This document shows, piece after piece, positions 17,679 to 27,007 of a DNA stretch of 64,000 nucleotides. This stretch comes from Salegentibacter mishustinae (lineage in GTDB: Bacteria > Bacteroidota > Bacteroidia > Flavobacteriales > Flavobacteriaceae). The position numbers and the translations under genes were made by a program. How positions within the stretch are numbered: the first letter of the stretch is position 1; each line of letters opens with the position of its first letter. The notes beneath the pieces are model-generated. The model did not search any database and had not been told where the DNA came from. It saw nothing but the letters and a program-made list of their open reading frames with translations. Location: positions 1,116,001 to 1,180,000 of the forward strand of contig NZ_LLKN01000002.1 of assembly GCF_002900095.1 (NCBI RefSeq). Reading direction: 5' to 3'.

Positions 17679-19670
17679 ATGTTTTTAGAGCCCTACCTAC
17701 TTACCGGACCATTTAGGATAACACTGTTTTTTGTATTGATTTTGTTAATACATAGAATAATCTCTGCCCGAGTTTCTGCCCAAACGGCACTAAACTTTTT
17801 AATTCCTACCATTACACTAATTCTGGGAGCTGTGCTCTTAGGCGGCTTTATATTGGTGCTCACCAATACATTTGATCTATTTGTTATAATAAGTATTGTA
17901 ATTGGGCTTATTACCCTAACCTTTATGAATCTTAATTATACAAGATCAATAAAAAATCAGTTACAAAAGATTTATACGCGTACTATCTTGTATGCAGTAA
18001 TAAAACTTGAAAAAAGGGAGAATTTTCTGGATAGAGATAATATCATTAAACCAAGGTATAAACATAAAGAACAAAGATTATCTCAATATCATAAAAACTG
18101 GCAATTAGCTATTGGATTTTTACTACCGATTATGACCTATATTTCCAGAAGTTCTCTATTTAAGGAAGATGTTTATACACTTTCCTACAGTTGGTTCGCA
18201 AAGTTGAATTTGATAAACGGCTTGTCTTTAAAAAACTGGTTTCTTCATCCAGGGGAAATGATGGGGGATTATTTACTTATAAACCTCTATGCAAAATTAA
18301 CCCATATTACGAACGCGCAAGCTTTACAATCTTTTGGGCTACTGGAGTCAGCGCTACTTTCTTTAATTATTTATTGGGTAGTTTTTAAAATTTCAAGAAA
18401 ACATGCACCGGGAATACTGGCAGGTACTAGTTTTGCCTTGTTATATTCTTTTCTGCCAATAAACATAGATCTTTTAGCAGAACATAAGTCGGTTTTTACG
18501 GCTTTAATTATTGCAGTACCTACCATGCTTTTCAGTATTTATCCGCAAAGCTTTCGCTTTAATAGAAAATTGATCTTTGGCTGGTTCTTTATTCTTTTTG
18601 CTACTATCTTAATACTAGATCTTTTTGTGGGACTTTTAATTGTTCCAACATTCCTGCTTATCCTGTTCTTTTTTAAATTTCGGTATTATATGAAGCAAGT
18701 AAGCCAAATTCTCTTTGCCTATCTTTCTTCTGTAACTTTAATTGCTTTAATTTATGGAATAGCAGCATTTGTTAAACAGGAAAATTTTGGAGCATTTATC
18801 CTCTCAAATTTATTTTCTTTTGATGCCTATACTTATAATCCTAATCTGGTAGTTCCCTTTAAAGAGCTTATATATTATTATCAGGTTGCAGGTATCGTTT
18901 TTCTTTTGATTTCTATTTTTAATTATATCAAAAAACCGCATAAATGGCTTGCCAGCCTTATTTTTATCATTTTTATCAATGTATTATTTGCCTTATATCA
19001 TATAGATGAAGTTTTATTGGATTTGGATCTTTTAAGTCAGGTGTTATGTGTATTTATTCCTATTTTCTTCGGAATTATACTCAATGTGATCGTAAATATT
19101 TTTTCCATCTTCAAAACACAAAGCAGACTAAGCACAATAATAGAAGTTACCAGTGGTAGCGTAGTAATTTTGGCATTGGCAATTTTTACATTTCCACCTT
19201 CGGCTACTTTAAATTTTGATTCGGAAAAAACTGAAAATGTGGTTTTTGAAGCTTACTCCAAAATTCAATCGGCCAACCTACCTTATACTTATGCAGTGGT
19301 AAATTCTTTGCCTTACTTCAGCTTTAGTAATAACAGTCATTATTATTATAATTACGATTACTTTAATGACAGTTATATAGCACGGGATAGGAGATTCCAC
19401 AGGTATAAAAATAACCAGCAATATCTTCAGAGCAATCCAGATATAATTTTACCTGAAACTATGTTCGTTTTTATTTATAAGAATTTAGAGGAAAGCAATG
19501 TAGCTAAAAAGGAAATATTTAAAAGCCAACAGGCTTTAGCGCTAGAAAGGATCAACCTTTTAAAAGCTAAAGATAGAAATGTAAATATTTATTATGAGAG
19601 TGAAGATCTAAAGGTTTACCAAATAGAAAATAGGGAGCGAGCCAGCAATATTAATGAACTATTATTTTGA
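17679..19670 (+). CDS. Polytopic membrane protein of the Pel-like operon, family not recognised
   Basis: The 663-residue protein has two or three N-terminal membrane helices (about 10-85), a basic cytosolic stretch (about 90-140, with KLEKRENFLDRDN and KPRYKHKEQR), about eight more helices (about 145-500) and a soluble Tyr/Asn-rich C-terminal domain (about 500-663). The first large outside loop (SSLFKEDVYTLSYSWFAKLN ... HPGEMMGDYLLINLYAKL) recalls GT-C-type membrane glycosyltransferases, but this is a weak resemblance. It occupies the place where other Pel clusters have PelD and PelE. No GAF or degenerate GGDEF domain is seen. Its stop overlaps the next ATG (TGATG). Confidence 0.75.
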   Translation: MFLEPYLLTGPFRITLFFVLILLIHRIISARVSAQTALNFLIPTITLILGAVLLGGFILVLTNTFDLFVIISIVIGLITLTFMNLNYTRSIKNQLQKIYTRTILYAVIKLEKRENFLDRDNIIKPRYKHKEQRLSQYHKNWQLAIGFLLPIMTYISRSSLFKEDVYTLSYSWFAKLNLINGLSLKNWFLHPGEMMGDYLLINLYAKLTHITNAQALQSFGLLESALLSLIIYWVVFKISRKHAPGILAGTSFALLYSFLPINIDLLAEHKSVFTALIIAVPTMLFSIYPQSFRFNRKLIFGWFFILFATILILDLFVGLLIVPTFLLILFFFKFRYYMKQVSQILFAYLSSVTLIALIYGIAAFVKQENFGAFILSNLFSFDAYTYNPNLVVPFKELIYYYQVAGIVFLLISIFNYIKKPHKWLASLIFIIFINVLFALYHIDEVLLDLDLLSQVLCVFIPIFFGIILNVIVNIFSIFKTQSRLSTIIEVTSGSVVILALAIFTFPPSATLNFDSEKTENVVFEAYSKIQSANLPYTYAVVNSLPYFSFSNNSHYYYNYDYFNDSYIARDRRFHRYKNNQQYLQSNPDIILPETMFVFIYKNLEESNVAKKEIFKSQQALALERINLLKAKDRNVNIYYESEDLKVYQIENRERASNINELLF

Positions 19671-22600
19671 TGAGATTACAATTACCAATTAATTTATTAA
19701 AATATACTGCTTACCTGTTGCTTCTTATTGTTATGGGGTGCGCCGTAGATGTGGAAGATTCCAGAGAGGAAGAAGACCATCCAAGGGTTCTTTACGATAA
19801 AATGAGTAAGAACCCCCTGGTTACTTATATTCTTGAGCCTGGCAATGAGTTAAGCGTAAAAAATAGCAACCATATAAGAAAGACTCTTAATTATGCTAAA
19901 ATTCCTTATGGTGAAATAAACCGTGACAAATTTAATGAGCAGCCGGCAGTAGCAGCTTCGGTAAAAGTTATTGTTCTTTATGACCCCGCTCCGCTAAACG
20001 GAGATGCGATGAATTTTCTTATAAATTTTGTGGCTGAAGGCGGTCATATTTTTATTCCCAGCGTAGGAACAAATAAAAATTATGGATTTTTAGCCGGTGT
20101 AAAAGCTGATGCCAATTTTGAAATAAACACCACAGCTCAGGGATTTCTATTTAATTCAGACTTTATCCCGGCATTTAAAGGGAAGCATTATAAAAGCCTC
20201 ACTACACATTTTGGTTTGGAACAGAATAACTTTCGGGAGGATGTTGAGGTTCTGGCAACCTCTTTTTCAGAAGAAGATTATCCATTAATTATTAAAAACG
20301 AAATTGGAGCAGGTTCAGTTATTTCTTTTAATACCGAACAATTTTCAGAAAAACAGGAACGAGGGTTATTCTTTGCAGCTATTTTGCAAGGTTTAGAAGG
20401 AGTGCCTTATCCCGTAGCCAATGCCTCCAGTATTATGTTAGACGATTTTCCAGCTCCGCTTTACGATGCGAAAATGGAACCGGTACAATCTGAAATGGAT
20501 ATAAGCCAGGCGAATTTTTATTCTGATGTTTGGTGGGAAGATATGTTGAAGCTGGCAGAGGAAGAAGATATTGTGTATTCGGCTTATGTTTGCTTCGATT
20601 ATTCTAATCATACTTCCCCGCCATTTAACTTTCAGGAATGGGAGAGATCAATCTTAAATGGAGCAAATGGCGCTGATAAATTGATGAAATCAATAAAAAA
20701 TTCTGATCACGAAGTAGAACTGCACGGCTATAACCACGTTTCACTAACCCAAACAGAATGGCCAAATAAAAGCTATATGGGGCTAAGCCTGCAAGCGGTT
20801 AAAAAGCGCTGGGCCGCCCGTGATTATGGTAGATTGCCAGTTTCTTATGTGCCGCCTTCAAATATAATAGATAGTACGGGTTTTGTGGTTTTAGAAGAGA
20901 ATATACCCAGTATTATTTATAATGCCAGTATTTACCTTGGGGATTTTGAAGAAGGTGGAGGCCGTGAATTTGATCCTGAACCTTATAATTATCACTTTTT
21001 TAATTTCCCCAGGATTAGTAGTGGATATGCCATGAATTCCACCAGGGAGTTCAATCAGCAATCTCTATATCTTTATACCGGTATCTGGACGCATTTTATA
21101 CACCCCGATGACATTTACCAAATTCCGGGAGACGAACCTTTAGAAAGTGCAGGAGATTATACTTTACGTAATATAAATAGTTACGGTTGGCGAGTTTCAG
21201 AAGATGGTTCGCCCGGTTTGCTCCCAAGGTTTAGAAATTATATTCAGGAAGTAAAAGAAACCTTTCCGCTAATTCGGTTTTTAAAGGTTTCAGATGCGGC
21301 AAAAATCACCAAAAACTGGAGAGAAGATACTTATGAATTCTCAGAAACCGAAAATACTTTTAAGGTAGCAGCCCAGGCTGAAATTTCAGAGAATAACGAA
21401 AACTTTTGGTTTGCTTATGCATCTAAGGAAAAGCAGAGCAAGATGGCAGATTATTTAGGTAATAACAAGCTGAAATATACCACAACTGCGTTTCTGGATG
21501 GATTTCTTTTTAATATTCAGACTTCCAAAAAGCAGTTAAGTCTGCCTAAGTTTAAAGACGATAATTCGGGTAAGTTACTAAGTGCATTACTGCAGGATTA
21601 TAAAGCTTATCTTTTGGTAAAACCTTCAGAAAACTTTGAAGACAGTAATATATCTAAAGAAATTACTGAATTGAAGTCTAAAATTGCAGCAGGTGAAGAT
21701 TACAATCGGGAAGACTGGTTAGCGCTATTTCATTATTTGGGATGGGAAAATCGTCAAAATGAAATATGGCCATTACTTGAACAAAAATATAAAAAGGATA
21801 AATCTTCAGTATATGTAAAACTTTCTTCAGAATTTACAGCTCAAAGCGATTATCCAAATTTGGATACCAGAAAGCGTTGGATGCTGAGACAGATAGACCT
21901 AAATCCCGAGAATATAAAGCTTCGAAAAGATTTTATAGCATATTTTGGAAATGGGACCGAAGTTCAGTTAACTCGCGATGAATTGTTAGGGTTAATAAAT
22001 AATACCGAATCTCATGAAGATAGATTTAGTTATTTAGTGTTGCTTAACGAGAAATACCCCGAAGCTGCTTTTAATTTGGTAAAAGATATAGAACCCTGCC
22101 GGGAAGATTTTAAGCTTGCTGCATCATCTATTTCCTGGATCCTTGCTGATGCTAAAGAGTTTAAGCAAGCTATTTTATGGTCTAAATGCGGTGAAGAAAT
22201 TAGTGAAGAATCCGTAGATAATTGGCGCTTGCAATCGGGAGAATATGAGTTTTTAAAGGAAAAGAATTTTCCGCTTTATATAGAATATCTTATTGCTGAT
22301 AACGATAAAAAAGCAGCCAGGGAACTGCTGGAAATAGAAACCTGTAGAAAAGACCTTAAACGTTTAGCTCCCACCATTGCTTATACTTACGCCGGGCAGG
22401 GAAGTTTTAGAAAAGCACTGGAATGGTCTGCCTGTGCAAAAGATTTTCCTTTGGTAGAAAGAATGCAATGGTTTTATGCGCTAAAAAATTATAAAGAAAT
22501 AGAACGTTTATACGCTAATTATTCCGAAAAAAATAATCCGGAAGAAAAAGAAGCTATCCAGTCATTTATGGCCGAATACTATATGGGCCGCGGAGATATT

Positions 22601-23659
22601 GTTACCGCCTGGAGAATAGCCTCTAAATTGCCTAATTCAACCAATAAAGAGAGATTAAGAACACAGCTTAACAAAGACGTTATTTATTTAAATTCTGAAC
22701 AAAAACGGCGGTTGTTAAATGAATATCCTTCAATTTTTTACCCAGAAATTGCTGCGCAAATTGAGCAAGATCTCAGAATTACAGAGGGTGATTTTATTAG
22801 AATAGAAAGCAATATTATTAGTGATAGGTTAGATCCTACTTCTTTTGGTACTGAAGCTACTTATGGCCTTCGGGATAAGAAATTACATCAGCATCAATTT
22901 GGTTTGAGCCAGTATAAAGCTTACGCTATTCCTTTTCAGGAGGAATTTGAGAATAACATAGATGAACATTTATACGGCTTAATTTACAGGTTTAAATCGC
23001 GTGAAAGAATAGAAAAACTTAATTACGGTTTTGGCACTCGCCTGGAATTTAATGATGCCGGGAAGGCTTATCTTCATTTGCAAGCTTCAGCTTCTATTGC
23101 AAAAGATAGTTTGTTTAGTTCATTTCAAGTTTCAAGGAAACCGGCTATTACAGGACCCGCTTACGCCCTGGATATTTATCAAACCCAATTAAATATTTAC
23201 GAAGAACTTCAATTTAAAGAGAAATTCCAGGCTGTTCTCTACCTGGAGGGGAATCATTATAGCGACGATGTGCAAGATGTGCAGGCTTTAACCAGTATTT
23301 CTATGGATATTAAGCTGAATAAAAGATCGAAATTCAGACCTTATTCTGAACTATCGGGAATGCTAGGTAATTCCAGCAGACCCGGCGGGTATCCTTACTG
23401 GACTTTAGATGAGCGCTTATATGGCGGAATGGGTGTTGCTTATGAATATGAGAATAAACAGAATTTTTGGAAGATTAATCTGGATGCCGGATATTTTCTG
23501 GATACTTTTTCTGATGAGTTTCAGCGCTATCGCGGGAATGTGGTATGGCCGGTTTCAAAATATTTTCATTTTAATGCGCAGGCTGAATTTTATACGCTGA
23601 AAAACTTTTATTCTAACAACTTTACCTTCGGCCTAAAATATTTTCTAAAAGATAACTAA
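19670..23659 (+). CDS. Lipoprotein fusion: PelA-type deacetylase, helical repeats and outer-membrane beta-barrel (PelB-like)
   Basis: This 1329-residue protein starts at the ATG that overlaps the previous stop; a TTG one codon earlier is less likely. It has a lipobox (VMGC, Cys24), then a Rossmann-like segment (about 95-245, VIVLYDPAP ... EGGHIFIPSVG). A DUF2194/CE4-type deacetylase domain (about 250-560) shows metal-site motifs MLDD (Asp258, Asp259), HGYNH (His352, His356), YVPPSN and THFIH (His475, His478). A TPR-like helical region with repeated Cys-containing units covers about 680-1060. From about 1085 to the end, alternating aromatic strands ending GLKYFLKDN look like an outer-membrane barrel. 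This joins the PelA deacetylase with PelB functions in one chain. The 3' end overlaps the convergent ABC ATPase gene by 4 bases. Confidence 0.85.
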   Translation: MRLQLPINLLKYTAYLLLLIVMGCAVDVEDSREEEDHPRVLYDKMSKNPLVTYILEPGNELSVKNSNHIRKTLNYAKIPYGEINRDKFNEQPAVAASVKVIVLYDPAPLNGDAMNFLINFVAEGGHIFIPSVGTNKNYGFLAGVKADANFEINTTAQGFLFNSDFIPAFKGKHYKSLTTHFGLEQNNFREDVEVLATSFSEEDYPLIIKNEIGAGSVISFNTEQFSEKQERGLFFAAILQGLEGVPYPVANASSIMLDDFPAPLYDAKMEPVQSEMDISQANFYSDVWWEDMLKLAEEEDIVYSAYVCFDYSNHTSPPFNFQEWERSILNGANGADKLMKSIKNSDHEVELHGYNHVSLTQTEWPNKSYMGLSLQAVKKRWAARDYGRLPVSYVPPSNIIDSTGFVVLEENIPSIIYNASIYLGDFEEGGGREFDPEPYNYHFFNFPRISSGYAMNSTREFNQQSLYLYTGIWTHFIHPDDIYQIPGDEPLESAGDYTLRNINSYGWRVSEDGSPGLLPRFRNYIQEVKETFPLIRFLKVSDAAKITKNWREDTYEFSETENTFKVAAQAEISENNENFWFAYASKEKQSKMADYLGNNKLKYTTTAFLDGFLFNIQTSKKQLSLPKFKDDNSGKLLSALLQDYKAYLLVKPSENFEDSNISKEITELKSKIAAGEDYNREDWLALFHYLGWENRQNEIWPLLEQKYKKDKSSVYVKLSSEFTAQSDYPNLDTRKRWMLRQIDLNPENIKLRKDFIAYFGNGTEVQLTRDELLGLINNTESHEDRFSYLVLLNEKYPEAAFNLVKDIEPCREDFKLAASSISWILADAKEFKQAILWSKCGEEISEESVDNWRLQSGEYEFLKEKNFPLYIEYLIADNDKKAARELLEIETCRKDLKRLAPTIAYTYAGQGSFRKALEWSACAKDFPLVERMQWFYALKNYKEIERLYANYSEKNNPEEKEAIQSFMAEYYMGRGDIVTAWRIASKLPNSTNKERLRTQLNKDVIYLNSEQKRRLLNEYPSIFYPEIAAQIEQDLRITEGDFIRIESNIISDRLDPTSFGTEATYGLRDKKLHQHQFGLSQYKAYAIPFQEEFENNIDEHLYGLIYRFKSRERIEKLNYGFGTRLEFNDAGKAYLHLQASASIAKDSLFSSFQVSRKPAITGPAYALDIYQTQLNIYEELQFKEKFQAVLYLEGNHYSDDVQDVQALTSISMDIKLNKRSKFRPYSELSGMLGNSSRPGGYPYWTLDERLYGGMGVAYEYENKQNFWKINLDAGYFLDTFSDEFQRYRGNVVWPVSKYFHFNAQAEFYTLKNFYSNNFTFGLKYFLKDN

Positions 23660-24450
23660 GGATTTATTTTAAAGGAAGCTGAAGCTTTATCGAAAATGAT
23701 TAAACCTTCAGGAAAAACAGTAGAAAATGCGCCAGATTCCAGGAGTTCTTTTGGAGAACCTGTGGTAACCTTTTTATCCTGCATTAAAATAATCTTATCA
23801 CAAAGCTGAATAGCAAGATTGATCTCGTGAGAAGCGAAAACAATGGCTTTATTAGTTTTTCGGGTAAGCTTTTTAAGCAATTTAAGGACATAAGCTTTAT
23901 GGTACAAGTCTAAATGTGTGGTAGGTTCATCTAAGATAACCAGGGGCGTGTTTTGAGCAATGGCCCGGGCTATCAATACTTTTTGTAATTGCCCATCGCT
24001 TAACTCGTAGCATTTTTTGTTTTGCAAATCTTCAATACCAACATTTTGCAGAGATTTTTTAATCTGGCGAAGATCGTTTTTACTAAGGCGGCCAATCCAA
24101 TTTGTATAAGGTTGTCGGCCAAGAGCCACCAGTTCAAAAACACTTAAATTTTTAGAAATGGGTTGTTCTGTAAGTACAAGACTCACTAAAGAAGCGAGTT
24201 CTAAAGAATCGATTTGCTGAATTTGTTCATTTTTTACCAATACTTTTCCCTTTAGCGCATCCTGAACTCCGCTTAAGGTGCGTAAAAAAGTAGATTTTCC
24301 AACACCATTAACACCTATAACCGCAACCAATTCTCCCTGGTTTACTTCAATATCAATAGCTTCAGCGATAAGAGTTTTTTCAGTTTTAGTACTGTAACCA
24401 ATGTCGAGATTAATCGTTTTTAGGATGCTATGTTGTTCGGATTGATCCAC
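23656..24450 (-). CDS. btuD: ABC transporter ATP-binding protein, vitamin B12/siderophore type
   Basis: A 264-residue ATPase with Walker A GVNGVGKST (about 47-55), signature motif LSDGQLQKVLIARA (LSDGQ in place of LSGGQ), Walker B LVILDEPTTHLD and the switch His in FASHEINLA. It belongs to the FecE/BtuD/FepC group that drives import of B12, haem or siderophores. It is 2 bases from the permease gene. The B12 assignment rests on the neighbouring cobalamin riboswitch and receptor. The frame starts with GTG (24448-24450). Confidence 0.85.
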   Translation of the reverse strand: MDQSEQHSILKTINLDIGYSTKTEKTLIAEAIDIEVNQGELVAVIGVNGVGKSTFLRTLSGVQDALKGKVLVKNEQIQQIDSLELASLVSLVLTEQPISKNLSVFELVALGRQPYTNWIGRLSKNDLRQIKKSLQNVGIEDLQNKKCYELSDGQLQKVLIARAIAQNTPLVILDEPTTHLDLYHKAYVLKLLKKLTRKTNKAIVFASHEINLAIQLCDKIILMQDKKVTTGSPKELLESGAFSTVFPEGLIIFDKASASFKINP

Positions 24451-24452
24451 TT

Positions 24453-25484
24453 TCAGAATAAAAATTTACGTTTACGAACCAATAGCCAGATTACTACCGG
24501 TGCTCCAATTAACGAAGTTATGGCATTTATAGGTAAAGTATATTCCTGACCCGGTAATTGAGCCGCAATATCACAAATAAGCATGAGTGCCGAGCCACCT
24601 AAAATAACGGCCGGAACCAAAATTCTATGATTGTTTACCGGGATTACCTGTCTTATTAAATGCGGAACCGCTAAACCTACAAATGCAATGGGACCCGCAA
24701 AAGCGGTAATACTCCCGGCAAGTAAGCTGGTAGCAATAATAATTATAAGTCGGTTTCTTTGAATACTTACCCCAAGGCTTTTTGCATATTGTTCACCAAG
24801 AAGCAGGGTGTCGAGATTTTTTATACACGAAATAGCAAGGATCAATCCCACTAACCAAAACATTGCCAATATGCCAACTTCATTCCAGGAAAGATCGCCT
24901 AAACTCCCAAAAGACCAGAAAATATATTGTTGTAATTGCGCTGCAGGACTAAAGTAGGAAAGAACACTGACTACGGCCGCAGTTAAGCTGGCAAACATCA
25001 GCCCGATTATTAAAATAGCCATGGTATCTCTAAGTCTTATTGAGGCCAGCATTACGGCAAGCAGAACCAATAAACTTCCCAGGCTGGAGGCAACAACAAG
25101 GCTCCATTTTGATAATAAAATTCCGGCAAAAGCACCTCCAAAAACTGAAGCACCCATGATTACAATAGCCACACCTAAACTGGCACCACTGCTTAAGCCT
25201 AAAACATAAGGACCTGCCAATGGATTTCGAAAAAGGGTTTGCATTAATAATCCGCTAATGGCAAGTCCGGAGCCGGTTATTATTGCGGTGATTGCCTTTG
25301 GTAATCGATATTCAACAATGATATACCGCCAGGTTTCTTTAGAAACTTCCAGGTTAAAAATTGAAGCAAAAACATCTTTAAAAGGAATATTTACCGAACC
25401 TAAACTTATATTTAAGAATCCAAGAACAATTACTCCTAGGAAAAGGAGCAATAGCGGGAGAACATATTTCTGGGACTGCAACAA
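24453..25484 (-). CDS. btuC: FecCD/BtuC-type ABC transporter permease
   Basis: A 343-residue permease with nine to ten membrane helices. It shows the family segments ITGSGLAISGLLMQTLFRNPLAGPYVLGLSSGAS and GPIAFVGLAVPHLIRQVIP, the latter forming the coupling helix that contacts the ATPase. The product imports B12 or a related chelate through the inner membrane as a dimer with two ATPases. The frame appears to start with TTG (25482-25484), since no ATG is available upstream before a stop. A 192-base gap separates it from the binding-protein gene, long for an operon. Confidence 0.87.
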   Translation of the reverse strand: MLQSQKYVLPLLLLFLGVIVLGFLNISLGSVNIPFKDVFASIFNLEVSKETWRYIIVEYRLPKAITAIITGSGLAISGLLMQTLFRNPLAGPYVLGLSSGASLGVAIVIMGASVFGGAFAGILLSKWSLVVASSLGSLLVLLAVMLASIRLRDTMAILIIGLMFASLTAAVVSVLSYFSPAAQLQQYIFWSFGSLGDLSWNEVGILAMFWLVGLILAISCIKNLDTLLLGEQYAKSLGVSIQRNRLIIIIATSLLAGSITAFAGPIAFVGLAVPHLIRQVIPVNNHRILVPAVILGGSALMLICDIAAQLPGQEYTLPINAITSLIGAPVVIWLLVRKRKFLF

Positions 25485-25676
25485 TGCCGGTTATTTATTT
25501 CGGTGTAAATATCTGAAATAAAATGAGGAGATAAAATTAAAGAAGAACGATAATGGCATTTTACTCGATAATAGCGATTTAATTAATCAGGAACCTTTAT
25601 CGTCATCAAGCTATATTTCCAACAATATTTTTAAGGATAGTTTTCCCAGGTGCCAGAAAATTTGAACCTAAATAAT

Positions 25677-26831
25677 TTATTCCTTTAAAGCCTTAAAAAA
25701 CCTCTTTTCATAATCTGGAAGCAAGTTAGGATGAAAAATAGACACGAGATCCTTAAGTACTAAATCGGGGCGTTGTGGGCCTAACTCGAAATAAAGTACA
25801 CCACCGGTTTCTCCTTTTGTTAAACTTACACTGTATACCTTTTTATGTTGTACGGCTTCAAATTTTTGATAGTGGTTGGATTCTTCCAGAAGTTGGGTGT
25901 AAGAAGTGAATTGTCCTGCACTTATCCAAAATTCAGCGTCCTGGGCTTTTGCGAGTACACTTTCAAAAGATAGGGCCATACTGCCGTTTCCTTTAGTTTC
26001 GGCATAAACGTAATTTGCATTTGCGTCCTTTATAAATTGTGCCTGCCAGGAATTGCCATAAGGCAAATACCATTGATCTTTATACATTGCACCGCTTAAA
26101 ACCTTTGGAGTTTCTTCAGCAGATTTTGCCAGTTCCTTTGCTCCATTGTAAGAGGTTTCAATTTCATTGAAAATAACTTCAGCTTTCTCTAATTTATCGT
26201 AAAAAGCACCGAAGAATTTGATCCATTCGGCTTTACCTAGCGGAGTTTTTTCTGTCCAGTCGCCATTATACATTACCGGAATTCCTGTTTTTTGAATGGT
26301 TTCAAAGGTTTTATTATTGCCATCTATAGCAAAACCAACCACAACATCCGGTTGCAAATCTATCAGTACTTCAGTATTGATATTCTCATTTTTACCAAGC
26401 TCTTTAATTTCTCCGGAATTGATCAGTTTCCTGGTTTTTTCTGAAGAAATATAATCGAGGCCGGGGAATCCTATTAAGCTTTTTTCTTCTTTTAGAGCTT
26501 CCAGAGCCGGAATATGAGTAGTGGAAGTCACCACCATTTTTTCTATCGGAATTTGCACTTTTTGATCGTAATCCAAATCACCAGGAATTTCAGCGTTTTC
26601 TTTCGCGAGAAGATAAGTGAAGGCTTTTTCAGCATTTGGCCAGGGGGTTTCTACGGTTAGGAGGTAGAAATCACCAAAATTTTCAATGTTAAAGTTATTA
26701 GCATAGCTTAATTCAACTAAATTTCCAGATTGTTCAGGATTTGTATTTTCCTTCTTTTGACTGTTTTTGCAGGCATTAAGTAATAGAAAAAGGATGCAGA
26801 AACTTAGGGATTTTACAATCTTTATTTTCAT
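25677..26831 (-). CDS. btuF: ABC transporter substrate-binding lipoprotein, BtuF-like
   Basis: The 384-residue lipoprotein (lipobox LLNAC, Cys about 21) has a class III periplasmic-binding fold with two lobes: ALEALKEEKSLIGFPGLDYISS in the first and VLIDLQPDVVVGFAI at the lobe junction, followed by PVMYNGDWTEKTPLGKAEWIKFFG, a pattern seen in BtuF/FecB homologues of Bacteroidota. It would capture B12 after outer-membrane passage. The gene is divergent from the riboswitch-controlled receptor gene. Its own upstream region shows no cobalamin riboswitch on the minus strand. Confidence 0.85.
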   Translation of the reverse strand: MKIKIVKSLSFCILFLLLNACKNSQKKENTNPEQSGNLVELSYANNFNIENFGDFYLLTVETPWPNAEKAFTYLLAKENAEIPGDLDYDQKVQIPIEKMVVTSTTHIPALEALKEEKSLIGFPGLDYISSEKTRKLINSGEIKELGKNENINTEVLIDLQPDVVVGFAIDGNNKTFETIQKTGIPVMYNGDWTEKTPLGKAEWIKFFGAFYDKLEKAEVIFNEIETSYNGAKELAKSAEETPKVLSGAMYKDQWYLPYGNSWQAQFIKDANANYVYAETKGNGSMALSFESVLAKAQDAEFWISAGQFTSYTQLLEESNHYQKFEAVQHKKVYSVSLTKGETGGVLYFELGPQRPDLVLKDLVSIFHPNLLPDYEKRFFKALKE

Positions 26832-26875
26832 TCTTATCAGTTTATATGCAATTCACTTAATAGAGTTTGATTTTC

Positions 26876-26910
26876 TTTTTCAAGCTCTGAAGCAATTTCA
26901 GCTTGACGAA
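26876..26910. repeat. REP-like repeat copy upstream of btuF
   Basis: CAAGCTCTGAAGCAATTTCAGCTTGACG is an inverted copy of the element found at 7275-7353, with the TGACG end facing right. It lies between btuF and the riboswitch. Confidence 0.6.
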
Positions 26911-27007
26911 ATTTTTTAAAATATCCTCTATACAAAAGTTTTCAAAAGTAAGATTAATTCGAATTTTTTAGTCGCAACTCAGATAAATGTTTAATTTCGC
27001 ATTGAAA

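Noticed and set aside
26832-27000. Possible second cobalamin riboswitch on the minus strand upstream of btuF
   Set aside because: No B12 box or core blocks are found in this orientation; the only structure seen is a REP-like repeat.
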